A DNA stretch of 50,544 bases, taken from Tubiluchus corallicola. Taxonomy: Eukaryota > Priapulida > Priapulimorpha > Priapulimorphida > Tubiluchidae. Shown piece by piece: positions 11,001 through 18,889 of the stretch. The notes under the pieces are model-generated. The model searched no databases. It worked only from the letters and a program-made list of their open reading frames with translations, and was not told where the DNA came from. The stretch is taken from assembly GCA_030141605.1 (NCBI GenBank), contig JAQGDQ010001164.1, positions 7,501 through 58,044 of the forward strand, given 5' to 3'. The first letter of the stretch is position 1. Each line of letters starts with the position of its first letter. Both the position numbers and the translations under genes were made by a program.

Positions 11001-14000
11001 GGAGAGAGAGAGAGAGAGAGACGGTGGAAACAGTTTTCTGTACTGAATTTTTTGTTCCATTCATCGGGAAATGATTATTTTTCTTTCGTTATTTATGACA
11101 AATTTGAAATCTTATTTATGACTATTTATGACTATTTTGCAAGAAAAGTCATAAATAAAGTGCCCTGCTGATGCCAAAGTTTCTACAATGTTTAAGTCAA
11201 GTGGAGTATTCAATAAGACTTTCTTCAAAACACCTAAATGCGCGATCAGCTGTCCTCCTCTTGGTTTTTTCCCTGGTGTTTGATGTACTACTGGAGCAAG
11301 CGGAAAACCCTGTGGTCATCTAATGACGTGTCCAGTTCATCTCAGCCGACACTTCTGTCCATTCTGACCTCGCTCCATTCCTTCTTTGTTAAATCATAAT
11401 CGTCTTGATTTGAGATTTTCTTTGGCCATTTTATGCTCAACATCTTTCTGTACAGACTTCTTTGGGAAGCATTTTTTTAGAATGTACCATATATGTCTAG
11501 AGGTAATAGTGGAAATCTTTGATAGCCTTTTCTGTCTAGTCTGCTAAATACTTCTATGGCAGCTCTTGTGATTGACTAGCGACTCGAAATTGTACAAGAA
11601 TACAGGTGAGGTGAAGATCTGCAAGCGAAGATAAAATACGTAGTTTAGTTTCTTTGGTGAGATTCGGATTTTCGATGATATTTGTAAGCTTAGAATATAC
11701 AGCCAAGGCTAAAAGCTAATGTTTTTCTGTGTGCTAATTCAACTTCACTGCCTAGTAAACTACCAAGGCATTTACAATTCTTTCAAGAAGTATAGCCACC
11801 ATGCTGTAAGGTTCTACATAAAAACATACATTGAGTTGTGGGAAAGGTGGGAAATCTTTTTTCACCAAGAACTACGTGGAACAAGATCTTTACAATTTTT
11901 CCAAGAGGTAGAGCCACCATGCTGTAAGGTTCTACAAAAAAACCTACATTGAGTTGTGTGAAAGGTGGGAAATCTTTTTTCACCAAGAACTACGTGGAAC
12001 AAGATCTTTACAATTTTTCCAAGAGGTTTAGCCACCATGCTGTAAGGTTCTACAAACCTACATTGTGTTGTGGGAAAGGTGGGAAATCTTTTTTCACCAA
12101 GAACTACGTGGAACGTTTGTGAAGTCTCTCATGAACTGTTTTTTAATGAAAACTAACTTCAGTAAATTAATAAATGAAGACAGCAATGCTAACATTGCAG
12201 CTTATTAGCCACACGAGTTTACTTTCGGTTTTTGTAAAAAAAAGGTTACACGCTCATGTAGAAATAAACTGCAGTAACTACAAAACCATGCTTTTGCGAA
12301 AAACGCAATTAAAGAAAGACATGATGATTTTTCATATACTACCCCATTTTCAAGTTCAATAAAAATTATTGATTTTAACACAATTAAATTTGGTTCATGA
12401 TTTGGTTTGGTTAACCTAGTGAAAGGACACTACAAAAAAATCATTCCCATTCATCGAGTTGAACCTGTTGAAAAGTCTATAAAACCTGAAAAACAACTCC
12501 TTAACAATGTAAAAAATGTTATTTTCATAGAAACTTGAGGACAATCTGACCTGTGAACGAGTCTCTTTGTATGAGCCTTTCGCTTGTTGGTGGTAGCCTT
12601 GGGCCCATGAAACTCTTATTCCACCCCTGCCCTTCTAAGCACATGATATCAAAACATGCGAACTTTTCTTCAATTTTTTAACTTTCTTGACAAAATTGCG
12701 ATCTTGCTTTTATTAAATCTTTCTTTATTTTATAGCTGCTGCATCCGATTGACGAGAACAGCCCAATCAAAGGTTTCCTGGAGAAAAACAAAATGGGAGG
12801 AATGCACCATATATGTCTAGAGGTAATAGTGGAAATCTTTGATAACCTTTTCTCTCTAATCGGGTGAAACAGTCTATAGCAACTGTTTGACTGACTAGCG
12901 ACATGAAACCTGGGTAGTAGTTAGTGGTAAATATTCTCTACCAGAAAGTCGCATCGAATCAAATTTGTGAATTTCAAATTTGAATCGAATCGAACTCAAA
13001 TCGAATTTGAATTGAGTTTGAAAGATTTCTGAACAAGTTTTTGAACCGAGAGTAAAAATTAGTCTCACAAAGATCATGCATATTGCTCGATTTTGTTCTG
13101 ACGTAAAACCACTAATAATTTGTTTCAAATTATGCAGACAAATCACAGCTAAGTTATTCTGATCGCATGACGTTTCAATCGTTTTAATGATAAAGAATGG
13201 AGGTGAGTCAGCGAAATTTTGCCATTTCATGAAAACATTTTAAATAATTGAGAATCTTCTTTTCTAGTTACATAAGTCTTTCAAGCAGGGAAGCAAAATG
13301 ATAAGTAACTTAGCTTTGAATGCAAAGTTTTTTGGGACATAGTTTAAGATTTCATTTTCTTCCCCTGATTTACGTTGTGCGTACGTGACGTCATGTAATG
13401 GCACCGTCGGAACAGTATTGCGAGACATTTAAACTGAAAACAAACAAAAATTCCTTTCAACGCAAGTGCGATATACACATAAAATTGCTATAAAGTAATA
13501 TAATTTTTTGAGGCAATTTTTTTGAAACCTACTTTAGGTACCTCTTTTCTTGTCCCTTAATGCGATGTATGCAATCAGGTGTAGAGAAATCAAGTTTAAC
13601 GAAGGATACTAAATTTAGCTTGTCCCCTCGGAACTGAAACACTGATCTCACATCTGCTTGTCCGTATAGCAGTCAAGAAACCAGCCATGACATCTGCTCG
13701 GTTTTTTTTTTGCAAAGTAACTTCATATAGATGTTTACTTCGCTGAACTATAGTTTCTTCTTATAGTAATAAGTTTTTAGTATGTTTTACATTATGATGT
13801 TGCAATAAAGTTACTCCATATTCTAAATTTTTTGCGATTAAACGGATTCTATAGCAACTGTAAATGGCATTCTAAATGAGATATCCAGTCAGTCGAGCAA
13901 AAAATCAATAAGCAAGCATAACACAATGCTTCTCATTCCTGACTATTTTTTACATGTTTTGGTTTATGACCTATTTGGTCAACAATTATCCACTTGTACA

Positions 14001-14160
14001 TTTACAGGTCAGTGATATTCAGAAAGCGATGGACGACTGCCGCGCTCACAAAATCCGGTTGCTCAGCGAAGAAGCCAAAATCGGTGCTCACAATAAACCG
14101 GTCGTCTTCCTCCATCCGAAGGACTGCAACGGTGTATTAGTAGAACTTGAACAAGAGTGA
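8056..14160 (+). CDS. MCEE: Methylmalonyl-CoA epimerase (leader exon not found)
   Basis: The enzyme interconverts (2R)- and (2S)-methylmalonyl-CoA in mitochondria, between propionyl-CoA carboxylase and methylmalonyl-CoA mutase. Exons: 8056-8175, 9731-9790, 12736-12822 and 14008-14160 (stop TGA). All junctions are phase 0 and give 139 residues of the glyoxalase/VOC fold. Family hallmarks in order are LNHVAIATPNLE, KFYREVLGADV, EHGVYTVFVRLGDTKIE, LLHPIDENSPIKGFL, GGMHHICLE, KIGAHNKPVVFLHPKDC and GVLVELEQ. The His of LNHVAIA, a His of GMHHICLE and the last Glu of LVELEQ fit the known metal ligands. The sequence aligns with animal MCEE almost without gaps. The N-terminal exon with start codon and transit peptide is not identified and may lie left of 8056 or outside the window. 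Intron 1 has a GC donor. Introns 1-3 are full of repeats. Confidence 0.92.
8217..8700 (+). repeat. Interspersed repeat family B copy in epimerase intron 1
   Basis: Matches 40930-41310 and, inverted and partial, 33233-33470. Shared blocks include GAATCTACTAAGATTGGCAA, ACTGCAGTGTTAG and AGCAATAGCTGTGTTCGGTT. No coding capacity. Confidence 0.65.
8820..9060. repeat. Degenerate short repeat with CGCCTAACTCAAA core
   Basis: The motif CGCCTAACTCAAA or a close variant recurs through this stretch and once more near 9508, as in a decayed array or repeat end. A poly-C run of about 14 bases follows near 9077. Confidence 0.4.
9844..11175. mobile_element. hAT-type DNA transposon remnant with 8-bp target duplications
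   Basis: The element runs 9852-11167 (1316 bp) and is flanked by perfect 8-bp duplications CTGATGCC (9844-9851 and 11168-11175). Its ends are inverted repeats of about 22 bp, starting CAGGGCACTTTATTTATGAC. The 8-bp duplication and CAGGG-type ends are typical of hAT elements. Subterminal TTATTTATGAC motifs repeat inside both ends. No transposase frame survives. It sits in epimerase intron 2 and hosts a second hAT-like insertion. Confidence 0.85.
10560..10671. mobile_element. 96-bp hAT-like MITE nested in the larger hAT element
   Basis: Element 10568-10663 is flanked by perfect 8-bp duplications ACGCCGCT (10560-10567 and 10664-10671). Ends are inverted repeats TAGGGGTAAGCAT and TAGGGGTGAGCAT. 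The interior is a GTTCGATTCGAATTCG repeat. It carries no gene. Confidence 0.85.
11215..11410 (-). pseudogene. LINE reverse-transcriptase C-terminal fragment
   Basis: Read on the minus strand, this gives a degenerate frame with LR-stop-TGHVIR, then TPGKKPRGGQ. These match the RLRWxGHVxRM and GKRPRGG motifs at the C-terminus of many non-LTR retrotransposon polymerases. The expected Trp codon is a stop, so it is dead. Confidence 0.65.
11481..11588 (+). pseudogene. Duplicated fragment of epimerase exon 3 and its 5' splice site
   Basis: Aligns with 12801-12901: the last 22 bases of exon 3, the donor and about 80 bases of intron 3, near-identical over the first 60 bases. The copy lies upstream of the real exon, in intron 2, and follows TTTTTTTAG, which resembles an acceptor. 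Spliced as a mini-exon it would shift frame, so I take it as a non-functional copy. Confidence 0.75.
11745..12115. repeat. 118-bp tandem repeat, about three copies
   Basis: ATGCTGTAAGGTTCTAC recurs at 11801, 11919 and 12037, a strict 118-bp period. The unit also contains TTTTTTCACCAAGAACTACG. It lies in epimerase intron 2. Confidence 0.9.
12920..13020 (-). mobile_element. Decayed relative of the 96-bp hAT-like MITE
   Basis: Begins TAGTGGTAAATATTCTCTAC and continues with AAATTTGAATCGAATCGAA, resembling the reverse complement of 10568-10663. The second end and target duplication are not clear. It lies in epimerase intron 3. Confidence 0.45.
13262..13545 (+). repeat. Interspersed repeat family C copy in epimerase intron 3
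   Basis: Carries the family C blocks AGTTACATAAGTCTTTC and AAATTGCTATAAAGTAATAT. No coding capacity. Confidence 0.55.
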
Positions 14161-14357
14161 TCCGTCTCCTTTTAGTGGAAAAGGGAACTGGTTTTTCGCG
14201 TGCGGCGCGGTTGTTCCGAAACGTGCGAAATACACTGCACATTTTCAGCAATCATCGCCTTCATTTTTTGCATCTGTCCATTTCAGAGAAGAAAACTGCG
14301 CACCTTCTTACCGTAGCGATAACCTTGTGTGCGCTTTTAGGTGCTGAAACTACATTA

Positions 14358-15001
14358 CAGTGTTCCCTCGCTACTTCGCGGTTCGTTTATCGCGGACTCT
14401 CTGTTTTGCGGGTTTTCCAAAATATTAAGGTAAAATATTTATCGAGGTATTTTCGCTGTTTCGCGGGTTTTTTCGGTACTCCATCTAAAGTATTTTTGCA
14501 CATGCGTAGTACGTGTTGTACAGTAACGTATAGATTTGATGAATTTCGCATAAAAAATCACAAAATGTATAAAAATATATTAAAAATATTAATTCTAACA
14601 TTAAAAGAATATTATAAATCATAAAAAATTACCATTTACAGTAAATAGTGTATTTATTCGGCAGATGAATACATACCAAAAACGAAATATAGTACTTGCG
14701 CCCGCTTGAGATGCTACTTGCTGACATGAGATTGTACACAACACACGATTAGTATTCCAGTCACTGTGCAATGAACATTTTTATGAACATTTAAGTAAAG
14801 TTTTTTAAAAGGTACATGTACAGTATTCGAAAAGTTATTAAGGGAATGGGAAAGAGTTATGTGTAAGAGTGTGGGGAGGGTTTATAAAAACTTAAAATAA
14901 TGTATAACTACTAAAATAAGTATAGCGTCCCTACTCTGCGGAAATTCACTTATCGCGGGTGGGCCTGGAATGGAACATCCGTGATAAGTGAGGGAACACT
15001 G
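14358..15001 (+). mobile_element. Tigger/pogo-like non-autonomous transposon, 644 bp
   Basis: Flanked by TA on both sides, with inverted ends CAGTGTTCCCTC and a following CGCGG-rich zone. The TA target and CAG-type ends resemble Tc1/mariner elements of the Tigger/pogo group. No transposase is visible. Related copies are at 36059-36548 and 39987-40628. It lies about 200 bases past the epimerase stop, so it may be in its 3' untranslated region. Confidence 0.8.
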
Positions 15002-15518
15002 TATCTACATTTAAGTACAAATATGTTTCGTTCGATCAGCCGTCTTGGTTTGTGGAAATGATACATTGAAGAATTCCACGAAGTTATTAAAAATCTGAAA
15101 ATCTTTTTATTAAATAAGAAAACTAAAACATCAAAACAATTGTTAGTTGCAGTAGCTTCCTGAATAGGCTTGAGCATTTTTCTTTCAAAAGTCCAACGGA
15201 TGCGGATTTAAATTCTCGCTTTTCTTTTCAGTACATTCAAGTAATTAAAAATTCACGATTCAGTAATAGCAATGAAGATATAATCTTCAGTTTGTAAGTT
15301 TTGCAGCAATTCATGTCAACTTCTTTGTTTAACATCCATTTACAGAGCTGAAACATTGTTTATATACAAACAGGCTTTTTTGCTTTTTTTACTAAACTAC
15401 TGTTATCTATTAAACTATTGCTTTTCAATTACCAAGAAGAATCTGCAAAAACTGAATATGTCATATTATTGTAACGTTATCGCATTTGCCATGTTGGTGT
15501 ATAAAACAATTATAATGA

Positions 15519-15610
15519 TTAGAGAAAAAATTCAGGCCTGTACTGGAATTGAACACGGGGTCCTTTTGCATTCAATGACCTGGTAATGGCTGGAAGTCTC
15601 ATTGTTGTTA
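15519..15610 (-). repeat. Possible tRNA-derived SINE fragment
   Basis: On the minus strand, GGACCCCGTGTTCAATTCC precedes AGTACAGGCCTGAA, which resembles a tRNA T-arm and B box. No matching A box or full cloverleaf is convincing, so this is tentative. Confidence 0.25.
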
Positions 15611-16031
15611 AATCCGGTAAACCCCAAGTAGCAACTTCTTTCACAAATCTTTCCACTGTATCATGTTCATTCAAATTTTCAACATTACAGAGTAAGTAGT
15701 TTTCAGTAAAGACTAAGGTGTGCTGCTGTAACAAGTATTTTCTACTTTAAATCTCACATTTAATTTGTCAAGTGTCGCTAGTCATTAATTATCTGAGAAA
15801 GGATTGTTCATTAGTATTTTTGATAAATTTGTTAGTAGATGTTGTAATTCTTGTATCTTGTTACATGAGTGTTAAATCTGTTGTTAATAAATTACTGTTT
15901 GATTTGTTAATTAGAAATTAATTGCTGTTTGATTTGTTAATTAGAAATTAATTACTGTTTGCTGTACTAAATTAAATACTAAGATTATACTTTCTTTGTT
16001 TGCTATTAAAAAACGTTCTCAAAGTTCATTC

Positions 16032-16800
16032 TTAACCCTTAGCCTTCCAAGGAGTTTTTATATTACAATAAAGACCTAGTAGGGTAAAAAAGTTTTGCTT
16101 AGTATGTGTTACTAACTGGACAGAATAACCAATTGGCAATTGAGGTGCTCCTGTTAGTACAAAACCAAGTTCTGTGGCATGTTGGCATAGATATATGAGA
16201 GCACGAAAGATAAAAACAAGCTTACCACTATTGCACTATATTGTTTATGCTACATTATTTATGCTTGTTTTATCAAGTCTTGTGGAAATTTTTATAATAG
16301 CCTAATGATGTTCACTGTTAAAGTCTAAGGCATCAACTTCGTCTTCACTTACTGGATCTTCTAGAATTTCATCTTCGTCAGCTTCAAGCTTAGTCACCTG
16401 TAAAGTTCCCTCCATTATACTAAGTGAAGAAATGTACACAAACTTTAATATGAAATTTCCTCAACAGATTGTTGGAAAAATCTCTTTGAAGGAGTGTAGG
16501 CCAAATTGGAGGTTTGCAGCAATTCTAGGTTTTAAAACACATGGTGCTGCCAGAAAGAAAAATATTGCAAAGTAAATTCTATAATTTTGCCTACATAAAA
16601 GACCAAGAGGAGTAATAAGTTACCCCACATCAGGTAGTAGCTGGCACCCGTGCTCTGTAAAACAGCATGAATAATACTTTTCAACAAAACCAAGATATAG
16701 TTGCATAACAAATAGACGAACATTAAATCACTACTAGTTTGAAAATTTTTCACTGCTGGGGGTAATTTTTTACCCCACGTTGGTTGGTTAATAGGGTTAA
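16032..16800. mobile_element. TTAA-flanked piggyBac-like element
   Basis: Both ends are TTAA followed by an inverted CCCT (TTAACCCTTAGCC on the left, TTAACCCTATTAACC inverted on the right). A TTAA target with CCC-type ends is characteristic of piggyBac elements. Length 769 bp. It holds a short acidic frame at 16302-16415. Confidence 0.6.
16302..16415 (-). pseudogene. 37-codon acidic frame, possible transposase N-terminal remnant
   Basis: ATG-to-stop frame inside the TTAA-flanked element, starting MEGTLQVTKLEADEDEIL. It is rich in Asp and Glu, like the N-termini of piggyBac transposases. The DDE catalytic core is absent. The assignment rests on context, not clear homology. Confidence 0.35.
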
Positions 16801-16879
16801 AGGAAAGGCCAGAGGAAAAATGTTAAACAGATTTAGTAATAAAAGTGTGATGAGTGCCTTGTGTAATTAGTAAAACCAC

Positions 16880-17300
16880 TTTAAAGTCAGTATGTCATTT
16901 CAAGCTTAGTTGCTCCCATTTTGAAAGTCCACCCATTTTTCCACCAATGACGTCATTCAGTTTTCCACCAATGATGTCGTTCAGTTTTCCACCAATGACG
17001 TCATTCATCGGCTGAAGAAAAGCAAAGTTGGGTCGATTTCCGTCAAAAGTTTAAAAAGCTTTTCCAAGAAATAGACAAGTAATTTTTTGATGTTTTTCTA
17101 TGAACATGTACGCTGCACAACCTTGAATTAGCTTTAGCAGTGCACTCTTACAAAAAGTCACGAACCACAACAGTTACCTCATAATTTTCAAGTGATAATA
17201 TAAATCAGTTTTATGCTTTGCAAAAGTTTTATTAATTTTTCTGTTATATTTTTCTAAGTTTAGCGATAACAGTAAAATAAAGCCAGCATACTGAGTGCCT
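16880..17300. repeat. Interspersed repeat with 24-bp triplication carrying CRE palindromes
   Basis: Related to 49660-49870. The 24-bp unit TTTTCCACCAATGACGTCAT occurs three times from 16937, 16961 and 16985. Copies 1 and 3 contain the full CRE palindrome TGACGTCA. The related copy at 49740 has only a single diverged unit, so the triplication is local. Confidence 0.6.
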
Positions 17301-17659
17301 TGTCTTTTCCTTTAGCACACCACAAACAGTTTATGTGATAACTGTAAAATAACACCAGCATGGTAAGAGACGGGTTCTTTCCTTTGAATCATCAAAAAGC
17401 TGGCAAGCGGCCAGAAATTAGAAGCAATTATATTTGAATATTTCAGCCAGCCTTTTGAATGCAGTTATATCTGTTTCCTATTATTTTCGTTGCCAGATGG
17501 CAGCACCGTGCAGCATCTACTCTATAGCTTACAGAGCTCATGATATGGTACAGGCTTTATGTTAAAAATGACCACTGACCACTAGTCGTGCAGAAAGCTG
17601 TATTTGAGGTTATTCAAGAAATGGTCAAGTCTTCTAAATTATACGTTTTTAAATTATGA

Positions 17660-18130
17660 TTTACTTAGCAGTGTTAAAAACGTATACAAAACAAGAAACA
17701 AGACATACATACAATTTCAATTACATTAACATTACAAACAAACAAATACTGATAAAAAATATACGCTAAGTCGTTCCTATTAGTTATTTTAATTATTTAA
17801 TTGAAAAGTTTAGTGATTAGTGTTTAAAACAGACTGTCATCAGGCTACATTTTCAATGATATGATCATTACGTAATAATTGTTCATCGCGTCTTAAAAAC
17901 GCTTTTTCAACATAATTAATAAATGCCTTAATTACTTCTAAATCATTACTTCCAATCAACAATAAAAATTTATCAGCATTTCTCATAAGGATGATTTCCG
18001 GTATAATTACATTGACGTGATTAAATAATTTTTCTCTAAGATCATTGCAATGTGGGAATTTTATAACAAAGTGTAATTCGATTTCATTTCTTAAACAATT
18101 CAGAAACCAGTTTGTGGGAAAAGAGAGTAG
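17660..18130 (-). pseudogene. LINE C-terminal frame and 3' end, remnant
   Basis: The minus strand is open from about 18130 to the stop at 17840-17842. It includes RNEIELHFVIKFPHCNDLRE, which fits the Cys/His-rich tail of LINE polymerases (typically HF, then CPxY, then a DLR-like segment). The usual Cys before PH is Phe here. The sequence left of the stop looks like a LINE 3' untranslated region, with TGTATGTATGTC. No upstream polymerase core is present. Confidence 0.6.
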
Positions 18131-18436
18131 TCAAGTGGTCAAGTTGTGTGCTTAACGAGAAAAGTTTAGCGATATTGAGGCCGAGCAGTGGATGGATGGG
18201 TGACAGCATGTGAATTCAATACTGGGTTTAGGAATTTCGTTCTTCGTGGTGATTTTGGTTGTTTGCTTCATCGAAGTAGGTTGTATTCACATTCAAATGG
18301 GGAAACGCCATTTCCAGTTCAGTGCCTCAGCTTGGAAGTTTTGTCTTGAGATGGAACTACATTCCCGTCCCTCCACAATCATGCACATTAGGTAAGCCTT
18401 GCTACTGAGTCCTTGATTAGTTCTCTGTTTTTCATA

Positions 18437-18454
18437 CTCACACACACACACACA

Positions 18455-18551
<97 letters not shown>
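18437..18551. repeat. (CA)n(CT)n compound microsatellite
   Basis: CA repeats to about 18457, then CT repeats to about 18550 with one break near 18517. It lies 340 bp upstream of the protease start codon. Confidence 0.97.
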
Positions 18552-18553
<2 letters not shown>

Positions 18554-18889
18554 CTTGTCTTACAGAGTCAGCCCCCATTATCACCTCTCTATTTGTCAAC
18601 GTAATTATGTGATTTTGAGTGACCATTCGTAGATCACGCCCACACACATTTTGCTGCTGGCTCACTGGGCCGGAGGGGTCAGTCACGGCGCAAAGGTTCT
18701 CGGAATTGTAACACCTGATCCACCTCAGTGACTTTTTTGAATGCAGCTGACAGCCTTGGACAGCCGTCTCACAGCAGCACGTACAAGCTCATCTTTCTGC
18801 TCAAAATGCTGTACCTCGCCATACTAATATAACTTTTCTGCGTTTTTAACAACAATGAATTGAGCGAGAAAATAAACGAACGTTAAAAA
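18552..18889 (+). promoter_or_regulatory. 5' flank of the protease gene
   Basis: No strong TATA or initiator is recognisable. A two-codon upstream frame (ATG AAT TGA) sits at 18855-18863, 27 bases before the main ATG. Whether it is transcribed is unknown. Confidence 0.25.
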
